NCBI RefSeq assembly: GCF_002104795.1 | Contig: NZ_NCXO01000032.1 | Span: 1-48,678, forward strand | Source: Mycolicibacillus koreensis | GTDB lineage: Bacteria; Actinomycetota; Actinomycetes; Mycobacteriales; Mycobacteriaceae | Length of the DNA: 48,678 bases | Reading direction: 5' to 3' | Shown: positions 7,389 through 14,813 of the stretch, piece by piece | How the letters are laid out: each line of letters starts with the position of its first letter | Numbering within the stretch: position 1 is the stretch's first letter | Position numbers and translations under genes: made by a program | Notes under the pieces: model-generated | What the model was told of the DNA's origin: nothing | The model's database searches: none | The model's input: only the letters and a program-made list of their open reading frames with translations

Positions 7389-9953
7389 TCAGCGCGCATC
7401 CCACACCCATCCCGGCAGTGCCTCTAGTCGCGCGACGCGGTCAGCGGAGAGCTTCCCATCCCGGTACGCCGTGCGCTGCACGTTTACCCAATTCCCGAGG
7501 CGGTAGCCGTCGGCTGTGACGTGGCGTGTGGGAACTCGGCTGTGGCCATGCTCGGCGGCGTAAGTCTGGACCTCGGCGTAACCCCGCTCCCATTGTTCGT
7601 CGAGGGTGTTCCACGCCCATCCCGGCAGTGCCTCTAGTCGCGCGGTCCGGTTGGCAGGGAGTTTCCCGTTGCGATACGCCCTGCGCTGCGTCGCCACCCA
7701 TTGCCCGAGGCGGTAGCCGTCAGCGGTGATGTGACACTGCGGGACGCGGCTGTGACCGTGCTTGGCGACGTAGGCGCTGAGTTCAGCGAAGCCTTGCTCC
7801 CACTTGCTGTCGAGGTCGCTCCACGCCCACCCATGCAGGGCTTCCAGTCGCGTGATCCGATCAGTGGAGATATCCCCGCTGCGGTATATCTCGCGTTGAT
7901 TGACCACCCATTGCCCGAGGCAGTAGCCGTCGGCGGTGACGTACCTGGCGGGTACACGGCCATGGCCGTGCTTGGCGACGTAGGCGCTGAGTTCAGCGAA
8001 GCCTTGCTCCCACTTGCTGTCGAGGTCGCTCCACGTCCACCCAGGCAGGGCTTCCAGTCGCACGATGCGATCGGCGAAGAGCGTTCCGCTCCGATACGCC
8101 CTGCGCTGCGCCTCCACCCATCTCCCGAGTCGGTAGCCGTCGGCGGTGACGTAGCTGACGGGAACTCGGCTGTGACCGTGTTCGGCGACGTAGGCGCTGA
8201 GTTCAGCGAAACCTAGCTCCCACTTGTCGTCGAGGGTGTTCCACGCCCATCCTGGCAGTGCTTCCAGTCGCGCGACCCGGTCAGTAGAGAGTTTCTCGTT
8301 GCGGTACGCCTCGCGCTGATTGCGCACCCACTTCCCGAGACGGTAGCCGTCGTCGGCCACGTAACTCTGGGGAACTCGGCTGTGGCCGTGCTCGTCGACG
8401 TAGGCGCTGAGTTCAGCGAAACCACGTTCCCACGCCTGATCGGCGTGGTCGAGCAGCAGACGGAGCCCGAATCCGTTGTGCAACAGCTCCTGCGGGATGT
8501 CGAGGCTGATCATGCCGCGGGCGCTGTCCAGGTCGTCGTCGCTCGGGCCGTTGCCGTCACGGCCGCAGTCGCGGGACAGGGTGCGGGCGGCCTCTTCGAT
8601 GCGCGGGTCGTGGTCACCCAGGGCGGCTATCACCTGGCGCACCTTGGTGAATCCGGCCTCGGCGACCGCGGCTTCGGGGTCTTGGCCGTCACCGATGCGC
8701 ACGGCCAGCACGATGAGCGCCGGGGCGTCGCTGCGGGGGTTGCGGCGGATCGCGCGCCCCACGCACTGCACGACGTCGATCTGGGAGGTGCGGGGCTGGC
8801 CGAACAGCACGGCGTCGAGCACCGGCACGTCGATGCCCTCGGTGAGGCACCGCGCGTTGGACACCAGGTGCAGCCCCGTGCGTTCGGCGGCCAGCCGCGA
8901 CAGCGCCTGCCCGCGATGCGCGAGCTTCATGGACCCGTCGATGTGCTCGGCGGTGCCGCCGCCTAGCGTGCGCGCGGCGTGGACCACCTGGAACGCCTGC
9001 ACGAACTCGCGGCTGGCGCGAATCGAGTTGAAGTAGGCGATCACCGCGTGCAGGCCGCGCTGCTGGGCGGCTTTCGACAAGGCGATGATGGAGGCCACGT
9101 GGTCGGCGTCGAGCCGGTGGCCGCCGACGGTCACGGTGGCGATCCCGCTGGTGGCGGCCTCGATCTCCGCGTCGCTCACCCCGATCACCGCGACCTGGTA
9201 GGGGCTGAGGATTTTGTCCCGGATCGCCTCGGCGACCGACAGGGTGTACACCGCCGGTCCGTAGAGCGCCTCGTCGTCCATGGACGCCAGCATCTGCGCT
9301 CCGCCTTTACTCCCGGCGGCCGGTGCGCTGTGCACACGCGGGGTGGCGGTGAGGAACAGTCGGTGGTCAGCGGGGATGTGCTCGTCGTGCAGCACGCGGC
9401 CGAAAGCCTTACCGGCGGCCCCGGCCGTGCGGTGGGCCTCGTCGCAGACCACCACGTCCCAACCGGGGGCACCGCTGCGGTGGGCGTCGACGAGCGCGCC
9501 CAGGCTCTGGTAGGTGCCGAACACCAGCTTGCGGCCCGCCCCGGACAGGAACCGCGCGATCTCCATGGGCGCGGTGGTGGCGTGCAGGGACAGTTCGCTG
9601 GGATCGGCGTCGGACTCGACGCCGACGCCGCGACGCTGCGCCGCCGAGAGCCGCGAGCACACGGCGATCGCGTCGAAGCTCAGCGGTGCGTCATCGCGCC
9701 AGGCGCGGTAGGTCTGCTCCAGCAGCGTCAGTGTGGGCACCAGCACCAGCACGCGCCCCGACGTCGACTGCGCGCCGAGGAGTTTGGCGACGGCGTGCAT
9801 CCCGGTCAGGGTCTTGCCGGTGCCGCAGGCCATGATCACCTGCTGGCGCGCCAGCGTGGGGTCCACGGCCGCGACAGCGGCGCGCTGATGCGCCCGCAGC
9901 GGACGCGGTGGCAGGTTCAGTGCTTCCGCAGCGCTCACCGGCGTGACCCCCAT
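7389..9953 (-). CDS. SF2 helicase with five C-terminal HA repeats
   Basis: An 854-aa protein. The N-terminal two thirds are a superfamily 2 (type III restriction/DEAD-like) motor: Walker A ACGTGKTLTG (about residue 43), DEAH in VVCDEAHRT, motif III LFLTATPR, and motif VI QCVGRAIRR. The C-terminus (DNA 7389-8440) holds five tandem helicase-associated (HA, PF03457-type) repeats of about 68 residues, each with GFAELSAYV, EHGHSRVP, DGYRLG-W and RLEALPGW-W. HA repeats bind DNA and occur in plasmid- and phage-borne helicases. ATG 9953 is chosen because the GTCTC-N7-GAGAC promoter-operator lies just 10 bases upstream. A nuclease domain is absent. A role in element maintenance or defence is inferred. 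Confidence 0.9.
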   Translation of the reverse strand: MGVTPVSAAEALNLPPRPLRAHQRAAVAAVDPTLARQQVIMACGTGKTLTGMHAVAKLLGAQSTSGRVLVLVPTLTLLEQTYRAWRDDAPLSFDAIAVCSRLSAAQRRGVGVESDADPSELSLHATTAPMEIARFLSGAGRKLVFGTYQSLGALVDAHRSGAPGWDVVVCDEAHRTAGAAGKAFGRVLHDEHIPADHRLFLTATPRVHSAPAAGSKGGAQMLASMDDEALYGPAVYTLSVAEAIRDKILSPYQVAVIGVSDAEIEAATSGIATVTVGGHRLDADHVASIIALSKAAQQRGLHAVIAYFNSIRASREFVQAFQVVHAARTLGGGTAEHIDGSMKLAHRGQALSRLAAERTGLHLVSNARCLTEGIDVPVLDAVLFGQPRTSQIDVVQCVGRAIRRNPRSDAPALIVLAVRIGDGQDPEAAVAEAGFTKVRQVIAALGDHDPRIEEAARTLSRDCGRDGNGPSDDDLDSARGMISLDIPQELLHNGFGLRLLLDHADQAWERGFAELSAYVDEHGHSRVPQSYVADDGYRLGKWVRNQREAYRNEKLSTDRVARLEALPGWAWNTLDDKWELGFAELSAYVAEHGHSRVPVSYVTADGYRLGRWVEAQRRAYRSGTLFADRIVRLEALPGWTWSDLDSKWEQGFAELSAYVAKHGHGRVPARYVTADGYCLGQWVVNQREIYRSGDISTDRITRLEALHGWAWSDLDSKWEQGFAELSAYVAKHGHSRVPQCHITADGYRLGQWVATQRRAYRNGKLPANRTARLEALPGWAWNTLDEQWERGYAEVQTYAAEHGHSRVPTRHVTADGYRLGNWVNVQRTAYRDGKLSADRVARLEALPGWVWDAR

Positions 9954-9962
9954 CCCGTAAAC

Positions 9963-9979
9963 GTCTCCATAACAGAGAC
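9963..9979 (-). promoter_or_regulatory. GTCTC-N7-GAGAC promoter-operator (helicase)
   Basis: In the gene direction it reads TATAGTCTCTGTTATGGAGAC: a -10 TATAGT running into the inverted repeat, 10 bases before ATG 9953. One of six matching sites. Confidence 0.75.
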
Positions 9980-10179
9980 TATAACAGTGCGTCTCCACCG
10001 GTGGCCGACGCCGCCGCCGTTCGAGTTTGTGCCGACCCCGGCGTGGAAGGAAACGTAACGGGGGAGCGCCGCGGACCCGGCTCGCGGCGCGTGGCGGCGG
10101 AGCGCGCCGCGGTCTCCAGAACGGACCCAATGGTGGTGGAGTTGCCGTTGCCGGGGATTGCGGACGAGAAAGGCACCCG

Positions 10180-10542
10180 ATGACTCTCACGCGCGACGAG
10201 CTGCACACCCACATCGACGATCTGCACCTCGATGACCTCGACATCGAGATCACCTGCGCAGGCGGCGACCGGTTCACCATCACCGACGTGCGCGGCGGGC
10301 CATACGTGTCCGACATCGGCTCCAGCTACGAGGTGCACCCCGACGCCGATGAACACGGCCGGGTGGCGTTCACCGCCGGGCCGTGGGTGGCGTTCCAGTA
10401 CCACGCCAGCTACACCGCACCGAGACGTGACAACTACGAGGGCGCACTCGACGACCTGGCCGCCGGTTACCTCAGCAAGGTCGTCCTCGGATACGGGGCG
10501 CTGGAAGACACCTGGGTTTTCGGAATCAGGACGGAGGACTGA
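10180..10542 (+). CDS. Hypothetical protein, 120 aa
   Basis: Begins MTLTRDELHTHIDDLHLDD with GAGAAAGG upstream. Beta-rich after residue 25, ending VFGIRTED. No family recognised. Followed after 1 base by the next gene, so probably an operon through 11615. Confidence 0.75.
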   Translation: MTLTRDELHTHIDDLHLDDLDIEITCAGGDRFTITDVRGGPYVSDIGSSYEVHPDADEHGRVAFTAGPWVAFQYHASYTAPRRDNYEGALDDLAAGYLSKVVLGYGALEDTWVFGIRTED

Positions 10543-10543
10543 A

Positions 10544-10711
10544 ATGGCCGACGTACACCGGCTCACCGTGGAGGTGACCACCAACCGCGGCCGCCTGGCG
10601 GCCCAGGAGGTCGTCGAGACCCTTCTCGCTGGGAAGACCACGCCCGAGCAGGCGGCGCGGATCACCGAGGAGCTGCTCGGTCCGTCGGCCCGCATCGCGG
10701 TGTCGGGCTGA
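10544..10711 (+). CDS. Hypothetical protein, 55 aa
   Basis: Begins MADVHRLTVEVTTNRG; GGAGG is 6 bases upstream. A beta strand followed by two helices (QEVVETLLAG, QAARITEELLG). Stop overlaps the ATG of the next gene. Confidence 0.7.
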   Translation: MADVHRLTVEVTTNRGRLAAQEVVETLLAGKTTPEQAARITEELLGPSARIAVSG

Positions 10712-10891
10712 TGGCCGCCCACGAGGACTGCTACTACGCCGACCCCCGACACCTGCGGCGGCGCGTGGTGGTCGTGCCTGACCTGCGGCGAATCCTATTG
10801 CGAGGAGCACTGGCACCGCACCGATCTGGGCGAGAACGTCGAGTGCGCCGTCTGCGAGAGCGAACGCCTCGAACACGGCGGCGACGACTGA
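10711..10891 (+). pseudogene. Zinc-ribbon-like small protein, frameshifted
   Basis: ATG 10711 overlaps the upstream stop and reads MAAHEDCYYADP. After a run of five C (10743-10747), the sensible frame shifts by one: DTCGGAWWSCLTCGESYCEE, then ECAVCESERLEHGGDD and TGA at 10889. Dropping one C joins them into a 59-aa protein with several CxxC pairs and a His, as in a zinc ribbon. The homopolymer makes a sequencing error likely; a true pseudogene is the alternative. Confidence 0.65.
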
Positions 10892-10994
10892 CGCGCACGC
10901 GCCTCGCTCGATCCACGCGGCTCAGCCGGGAAACACTGCCGGAAACAGGCGACGTGATCCACCTACCCGCCCGCCTCCAGACAGGACACTGCTG

Positions 10995-11300
10995 ATGACG
11001 ACCCACCACTTCCCGTCCACCGGCGAGTGCTACGACTGCACCCAGGTCGGCGACGACATCCACTCCGGTGAAGTACTGGTGATCGAGTAGGAGAAGGTGG
11101 TCGGGGTGCTGCACTCGGCGTGGCCCGCCGCGGTCACCCGGACCCGCGGCGAGCTGCATAGCTTCGGGCATCCCAGCGGTCGCATCGCAGGCGCGGACGG
11201 ACCTTCCCCGGAGGAGAAGGCTGCCATCCACGAAGCGCTCGACTTGGCGCGTAGCTACGGCTGGGAGATCGACCCCAACGCCGAGGCTCAGGCTTCGTGA
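10995..11300 (+). CDS. Cys-containing small protein with in-frame TAG (codon 32)
   Basis: ATG 10995 reads MTTHHFPSTGECYDCTQVGD to EVLVIE, then TAG at 11088-11090, and continues in the same frame EKVVGVLHSAWPAAVTRTRG to TGA at 11298-11300. The two halves read as one protein: a CxxC-type N-terminus, then strand VVGVLHSAWP as in small phage Cys-motif proteins. Without readthrough, only 31 residues would be made, plus perhaps a separate product from GTG 11097, whose ribosome binding site (GGAGAAGG) would be too close. Either amber readthrough or a nonsense mutation; see findings. Confidence 0.6.
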
Positions 11301-11336
11301 CGCAGGAAATGGTTCAAGCAGACAGAGGGAGCACCG

Positions 11337-11615
11337 ATGATCGACAGCTACAGCCGCGGCAGCGTGATGCTGCGTGTGCACCGACCTACCGGTTCCACCG
11401 AGGTGAAGTTCACCATCAGCCGCGCAGAGCCTCTCACCGCCGATGAGGTCCGCCGCGTCAACGACGAGCTGGCCGACTATCCGTCAGCCCGCGGCGCGCA
11501 CCTGGCCCGCGCCGCGCACGAGGGGCGCTGGGAGGTTCGTGACGCATCGGGTGTGGTCCTGGACCATGACGGCGGCGACGACACCGCCACGCTGCGCTGG
11601 ACGGGGCAGGTCTGA
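11337..11615 (+). CDS. Hypothetical protein, 92 aa
   Basis: Begins MIDSYSRGSVMLRVHR with GAGGGAG upstream. A beta hairpin, helix LTADEVRRVNDELADYP, then two strands (WEVRDASGVVLDHDG). Last rightward gene before the convergent tRNA array. Unrecognised. Confidence 0.7.
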   Translation: MIDSYSRGSVMLRVHRPTGSTEVKFTISRAEPLTADEVRRVNDELADYPSARGAHLARAAHEGRWEVRDASGVVLDHDGGDDTATLRWTGQV

Positions 11616-11651
11616 GACATCGCCCTCTACACAGTGAGCGGCATGAATCGG

Positions 11652-11726
11652 TTGCCCGCCCAGGGATCGAACCTGGAACCTCCCGGTCCAAAGCCGGGCG
11701 CAGCTGCCGAATTGTGCTAGCGGGCA
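11652..11726 (-). tRNA. tRNA-Gln (TTG)
   Basis: Clover leaf on the minus strand; anticodon loop CTTTGGA on stem CCCGG/CCGGG, T-arm GGTTCGATCC. Leftmost (last transcribed) member of the array. Confidence 0.9.
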
Positions 11727-11730
11727 CCGG

Positions 11731-11816
11731 TGCGTCCGGCGGGGATCGAACCCGCACTCCCGGCGAGGGGAACCGGATTTTGAGTCCGGCGCGTCTGCCT
11801 GTTCCGCCACGGACGC
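11731..11816 (-). tRNA. tRNA-Leu (CAA)
   Basis: Class II tRNA with long variable arm; anticodon loop CTCAAAA on stem CCGGA/TCCGG; acceptor GCGTCCG/CGGACGC. Confidence 0.9.
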
Positions 11817-11829
11817 CGGTAGGCGGCTG

Positions 11830-11903
11830 TGCCCCTGGCAGGAGTCGAACCCGCAACCGGCGGGGTAGAAACCCGCTGCTCTGATCCGTTGAGCTACAGG
11901 GGC
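11830..11903 (-). tRNA. tRNA-Arg (TCT)
   Basis: Anticodon loop TTTCTAC on stem GCGGG/CCCGC; acceptor GCCCCTG/CAGGGGC. Reads AGA, a rare codon in high-GC hosts. Confidence 0.9.
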
Positions 11904-11912
11904 CGCGCGTGG

Positions 11913-11983
11913 AGTGCCCGGCGGGAGTCGAACCCGCATCGGCGGCTTTGCAGGCCGCTACCTCGCCGTTCGGTCACGGGCAC
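11913..11983 (-). tRNA. tRNA-Cys (GCA)
   Basis: Short tRNA, anticodon loop CTGCAAA, discriminator U as usual for Cys, followed by genomically encoded CCA. Confidence 0.9.
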
Positions 11984-11987
11984 CTGG

Positions 11988-12060
11988 CTACCCTGGCAGG
12001 AATCGAACCTGCAACCTGCGGATTAACAATCCGCTGCTCTGCCGATTGAGCTACAGGGCA
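11988..12060 (-). tRNA. tRNA-Asn (GTT)
   Basis: Anticodon loop TTGTTAA on stem GCGGA/TCCGC; discriminator G followed by encoded CCA. Confidence 0.9.
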
Positions 12061-12064
12061 CTGG

Positions 12065-12138
12065 TTGCGGTGGCGGGATTTGAACCCGCGACGTCCGGGT
12101 TATGAGCCCGGCGCTCTACCTAGCTGAGCTACACCGCT
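12065..12138 (-). tRNA. tRNA-Met (CAT), initiator-like traits
   Basis: Anticodon loop CTCATAA on stem CCGGG/CCCGG with three stacked G-C pairs; position 1:72 is A:A (unpaired), both typical of initiator tRNAs. The D-stem 11:24 pair is C:G as in elongators, so the identity is ambiguous. CCA is encoded. CAT could also be an Ile tRNA precursor. Confidence 0.8.
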
Positions 12139-12189
12139 TCGGGGTGCCGGACCTGCGCTGCGCAGAACAGCGCAGGCCCGGCGGGTGGT

Positions 12190-12669
12190 TCAACACATCA
12201 GGGCGAACCGGTCCTTCTCACGGGGAACGTAGGGCTCCCACAGCAGCCGCATCCCGCGCTCCTGCGGGGCCGCGTCCCCCTTGCGCCCGTTGCACGCCTC
12301 GCACGCGGCGACCAGGTTCAGCCACCCGTCACCGCCGCCCTTGGACCGCGGCAGTACGTGGTCGATGGTGTTGGCGCGCCCGCCGCAGTAGGCGCAGGTG
12401 TGCTTGTCGCGCACCAGCACGCCTTCGCGGGTGGCCCGCTCCACCTGAACCGGCCGGTAGGGGCGATGTGCGTAGCGCTTGAGCACCACCGAGGCCGGAA
12501 GCTCGATCACCACCGAGGGGCTGTGGACGTGCACGGCTGGGGTGTGCGTCTCGATGACGTGCACGGCGTCGCGCAGCATCAGCCGCACGGCGTCCATCCA
12601 TCCCACCGTGGCGAACGCCCGGTAGTCGGCGTTGAACACCTCCACCGATATCGGGATCGTGGCGGTCAT
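12190..12669 (-). CDS. HNH endonuclease inside the tRNA array
   Basis: A 159-aa protein starting MTATIPISVEVF after a strong GGAGGTG site. The C-terminal HNH domain shows CxxC (TCAYCGG), IDHVLPRSKGG (catalytic His), NLVAACEACNGRKGD (Asn, second CxxC). The family comprises Mg/Zn-dependent nucleases, including homing and free-standing enzymes common in Actinobacteria. Lying between tRNA-Met and tRNA-Pro on the same strand, it may move with, or promote the spread of, tRNA blocks; that role is inferred. Confidence 0.9.
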   Translation of the reverse strand: MTATIPISVEVFNADYRAFATVGWMDAVRLMLRDAVHVIETHTPAVHVHSPSVVIELPASVVLKRYAHRPYRPVQVERATREGVLVRDKHTCAYCGGRANTIDHVLPRSKGGGDGWLNLVAACEACNGRKGDAAPQERGMRLLWEPYVPREKDRFALMC

Positions 12670-12735
12670 CGCAACACACCTCCGTTTCTCCCCACAGCCT
12701 GGGGTCCGTGCCGCCCGGACATCGGGTCGGCGTTG

Positions 12736-12809
12736 TCGGGGTGACAGGATTTGAACCTGCAACTTCCTGGTCCCAAACCAGGCGCGCTACCAAGTTGCGC
12801 TACACCCCG
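12736..12809 (-). tRNA. tRNA-Pro (TGG)
   Basis: Anticodon loop TTTGGGA on stem CCTGG/CCAGG; acceptor CGGGGTG/CACCCCG. Confidence 0.9.
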
Positions 12810-12814
12810 TTGCG

Positions 12815-12897
12815 CGGAAGGACAGGGAATCGAACCCTCGGGACACGTTGCCCGGCGCGGTGTTCAACGCCGCTTCGCCGCCACGGCGCGTCCTTCC
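12815..12897 (-). tRNA. tRNA-Ser (TGA)
   Basis: Class II; the stem GCGGC/ACCGC has a C:A mismatch at its base and the loop is GTTGAAC (U33, anticodon UGA). Variable arm CGGG/CCCG; acceptor GGAAGGA/TCCTTCC. Confidence 0.75.
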
Positions 12898-12901
12898 TCA
12901 G

Positions 12902-12986
12902 CGGAGAGCAGAGGAGTCGAACCCCGGCGCTTTCGCGCCGCTCCCGCATTCGAGGCGGGCTGCCGGACCACCCGGCGCTACTCTCC
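12902..12986 (-). tRNA. tRNA-Ser (CGA)
   Basis: Class II with long GC-rich variable arm; anticodon loop CTCGAAT on stem CCCGC/GCGGG. Confidence 0.9.
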
Positions 12987-13018
12987 TGAACGGCCCCGGC
13001 GATGTCGGCCGGGTCTTG

Positions 13019-13102
13019 CGGAGGCGGAGGGAATCGAACCCCCGGACGCTTTGACACGTCACCGGCTTCCAACCGGCTGCATTACCGCTCTGCCACGCCT
13101 CC
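13019..13102 (-). tRNA. tRNA-Ser (GGA)
   Basis: Class II; anticodon loop TTGGAAG on stem GCCGG/CCGGT; acceptor GGAGGCG/CGCCTCC. Confidence 0.9.
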
Positions 13103-13138
13103 CGTGGCGGCCCTCACCGGAACCTCGGCTGGACCTGG

Positions 13139-13225
13139 CGGAAGCGGAGGGAGTTGAACCCCCGCCGGACTGGCGTCCGGGCCTCGCATTAGCAATGCGG
13201 CGCGTTACCTCTCCGCCACGCTTCC
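13139..13225 (-). tRNA. tRNA-Ser (GCT)
   Basis: Class II; anticodon loop TTGCTAA; acceptor GGAAGCG/CGCTTCC. With the three preceding tRNAs it completes the serine set in one block. Confidence 0.85.
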
Positions 13226-13235
13226 TGGTGCTGTG

Positions 13236-13309
13236 TGCCCGCCGGGGGAATCGAACCCCCAACCGTCGACGTAGGACATCGCTGCTCTGATCCGTTGAGC
13301 TAGGCGGGC
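13236..13309 (-). tRNA. tRNA-Arg (CCT)
   Basis: Anticodon loop GTCCTAC; acceptor GCCCGCC/GGCGGGC. The anticodon stem has a T:G wobble and a weak outer pair. Confidence 0.85.
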
Positions 13310-13320
13310 GTTGGCTGTGT

Positions 13321-13482
13321 TCAGCTGCTGTGGAGGTGCCGACGAATGAGTTCTCGCGCGTCCGGGTACTCGTCGTCCGCGCCCGGGTATTCGCGGTCGA
13401 ACTGCGCCAGGCTGGTGATCTATTGATTCACCAAGAGCGCGAGCGGGTCCGGGATATCCTGATCGCGGCCAGATTCTCGCAC
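13321..13482 (-). CDS. Small protein with in-frame TAG (codon 21)
   Basis: GTG 13482 begins 4 bases after the stop of the upstream gene. The frame reads VRESGRDQDIPDPLALLVNQ, then TAG (13420-13422), then ITSLAQFDREYPGADDEYPD and ends RELIRRHLHSS with TGA at 13321. No start codon supports a separate downstream product, and both halves have the composition of real protein. Second such case near the array (compare 10995). Function unknown. Confidence 0.5.
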
Positions 13483-13486
13483 CGTG

Positions 13487-13675
13487 TCAGGGTGCGATGG
13501 AAAACGCGGCGCGGCGCTGCCGTGCGCGCTGTTCCCATGCGGCACTGACTGGCTCACCCTCCATCGACATGGAAGCGACTACCTGGTCAACCACCGCCGC
13601 CCTGCGGCGACGAGTCTTTTCCTCGGCGGACAATGCGCGCCAAGCAGCAATGCGGGCGCGAGCTTCTGAAGTCAT
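13487..13675 (-). CDS. Small basic helical protein, 62 aa
   Basis: Very strong AAGGAGG site 9 bases before ATG 13675. Begins MTSEARARIAAWRALSAEEK, then RTRRRRAAVVDQVV: Arg-rich helices, possibly nucleic-acid binding. Lies between two tRNA blocks on the same strand with its own promoter-like sequence. Confidence 0.75.
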   Translation of the reverse strand: MTSEARARIAAWRALSAEEKTRRRRAAVVDQVVASMSMEGEPVSAAWEQRARQRRAAFSIAP

Positions 13676-13715
13676 GTCGTTCGCACCTCCTTATTGCGTT
13701 CGCTCGGCTTCGGTT

Positions 13716-13737
13716 GTCCCAAACTGGAGACATGTTA
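13716..13737 (-). promoter_or_regulatory. Promoter with degenerate GTCTC/GGGAC repeat
   Basis: On the minus strand TAACAT (-10-like) is followed by GTCTC-CAGTTT-GGGAC, a near match to the six GTCTC-N7-GAGAC sites but one base shorter and with one arm changed. It lies 41 bases upstream of the 62-aa gene. Confidence 0.4.
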
Positions 13738-13871
13738 CCGCCCAACGAGGCTTAGATACAACGGTGATTCCGCCATGACGGAGATGAAACGCCCTCCTGC
13801 GACCAGCGGAAACGGGCCTGACTTTTTCTCCTGCCACTCCACTGCCACTCAGCCGGTCTCTGCCACTCAAC

Positions 13872-13920
13872 GAGAAAACCCGCCCTGTCCTGTTTCCACA
13901 GTTCAAAGTGGGTTTTTCTC
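13872..13920 (-). terminator. Terminator-like hairpin between tRNA blocks
   Basis: GAGAAAAACCC and GGGTTTTCTC pair around a 28-base loop directly 3' of tRNA-Pro (CGG) in the direction of transcription, ending in a T-run. It would end the right-hand tRNA transcript before the 13675 promoter. Confidence 0.55.
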
Positions 13921-13922
13921 TG

Positions 13923-13996
13923 TCGGGCTGGCAGGATTTGAACCTGCGGCCTCCTCGTCCCGAACGAGGCGCGCTGCCAAGCTGCGCTACAGCCCG
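13923..13996 (-). tRNA. tRNA-Pro (CGG)
   Basis: Anticodon loop TTCGGGA on stem CCTCG/CGAGG. Confidence 0.9.
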
Positions 13997-14009
13997 CGGT
14001 GCCGGGTGG

Positions 14010-14082
14010 AGCCTCCCGGCGGTCTCGAACCGCCCGCCTCCGCCTTACGAGGGCGGCGCTCTACCCGATGAGCTAGGGAGGC
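14010..14082 (-). tRNA. tRNA-Thr (CGT)
   Basis: Anticodon loop CTCGTAA on stem CCGCC/GGCGG. Confidence 0.9.
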
Positions 14083-14086
14083 GTGG

Positions 14087-14159
14087 AGCCGCACGCGGGG
14101 ATCGAACCCGCCACTTCCGCCATACCAAGGCGGCGCTCTTCCGACTGAGCTAGCGCGGC
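14087..14159 (-). tRNA. tRNA-Thr (GGT)
   Basis: Anticodon loop TTGGTAT on stem CCGCC/GGCGG. Confidence 0.9.
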
Positions 14160-14163
14160 GTGG

Positions 14164-14235
14164 AGCCGACGGCGGGAGTTGAACCCGCGTCTCCGCCATG
14201 GCAAGGCGGTGTCGTGTCCGCTGGACTACGTCGGC
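14164..14235 (-). tRNA. tRNA-Gly (GCC)
   Basis: Anticodon loop TTGCCAT on stem CCGCC/GGCGG; acceptor GCCGACG/CGTCGGC. Confidence 0.9.
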
Positions 14236-14240
14236 GTGGT

Positions 14241-14312
14241 GCTCGGTGCGGGATTTGAACCCGCGCCGCCCGCATTGAAAGTGCGGCATCCTGGGCCTCT
14301 AGACGAACCGAG
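14241..14312 (-). tRNA. tRNA-Glu (TTC)
   Basis: Anticodon loop CTTTCAA on stem CCGCA/TGCGG. Confidence 0.9.
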
Positions 14313-14323
14313 CGAGAACTGCG

Positions 14324-14396
14324 TGGACCGTGCGGGGATCGAACCCGCGACCTCCGCTCTGCCGAAGCGGCGCGCTACCGACTGCGCCAACAGCCC
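14324..14396 (-). tRNA. tRNA-Ala (GGC) with C33
   Basis: The acceptor has the G3:U70 pair that marks alanine tRNAs (GGGCTGT/ACGGTCC). The anticodon loop is TCGGCAG, so position 33 is C instead of the near-universal U that makes the U-turn. Confidence 0.8.
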
Positions 14397-14407
14397 AAGT
14401 TTGGTGG

Positions 14408-14480
14408 AGCCGGACACGGGAGTCGAACCCGCAACCTTCCGCTTACAAGGCGGTTGCGCTTCCAGTTGCGCCAATCCGGC
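14408..14480 (-). tRNA. tRNA-Thr (TGT)
   Basis: Anticodon loop CTTGTAA on a four-pair stem CCGC/GCGG; acceptor GCCGGAT/GTCCGGC. Confidence 0.85.
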
Positions 14481-14490
14481 GTGCGCGGTG

Positions 14491-14543
14491 ACCAGGGGCA
14501 GACTGACGCCTCGCGCCCAACTCCTCAGCGCGCTACCCCTGGT
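14491..14543 (-). other. Truncated tRNA-like remnant or hairpin
   Basis: ACCAGGGG and CCCCTGGT pair perfectly at the two ends of a 53-base stretch. After the 5' arm come TA and a D-arm-like GCGC/GCGC, but the anticodon and T arms are missing. Best read as a tRNA that lost about 20 bases; a simple hairpin is the alternative. Confidence 0.35.
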
Positions 14544-14572
14544 CCTTACCGGAACCTCGACCGCACAGTTGG

Positions 14573-14646
14573 GGTGATCGACGGGACTTGAACCCGCTTC
14601 CTCCTGGGTCACAGCCAGGTGTCTCGGCCACTTCGACTTCGATCAC
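14573..14646 (-). tRNA. tRNA-His (GTG)
   Basis: Anticodon loop CTGTGAC on stem CCTGG/CCAGG; discriminator C as expected for His. The extra G(-1) is not clearly encoded. Confidence 0.85.
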
Positions 14647-14649
14647 AGT

Positions 14650-14721
14650 TGCCGCAGGAGGGATCGAACCTCCGGCCTCATCTTTATCAGAGATGCGCTC
14701 TAACCGACTGAGCTATGCGGC
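14650..14721 (-). tRNA. tRNA-Ile (GAT), copy 1
   Basis: Anticodon loop CTGATAA on stem CATCT/AGATG; acceptor GCCGCA/TGCGGC. Confidence 0.9.
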
Positions 14722-14735
14722 ATTTCGTGTGGACG

Positions 14736-14808
14736 TGGTCATGGCTGGAATCGAACCAGCGGCCTCCGCATTTTCAGTGCAGCGCTCTCCCGACTGAGCT
14801 ACACGACC
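14736..14808 (-). tRNA. tRNA-Phe (GAA)
   Basis: Anticodon loop CTGAAAA; acceptor GGTCGTG/CATGACC. Confidence 0.9.
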
Positions 14809-14813
14809 TTGAG

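Noticed and set aside
8382..10058. Long plus-strand frames opposite the HA helicase
   Set aside because: Composition is that of antisense to a high-GC gene; the minus-strand helicase has clear motifs and promoter.
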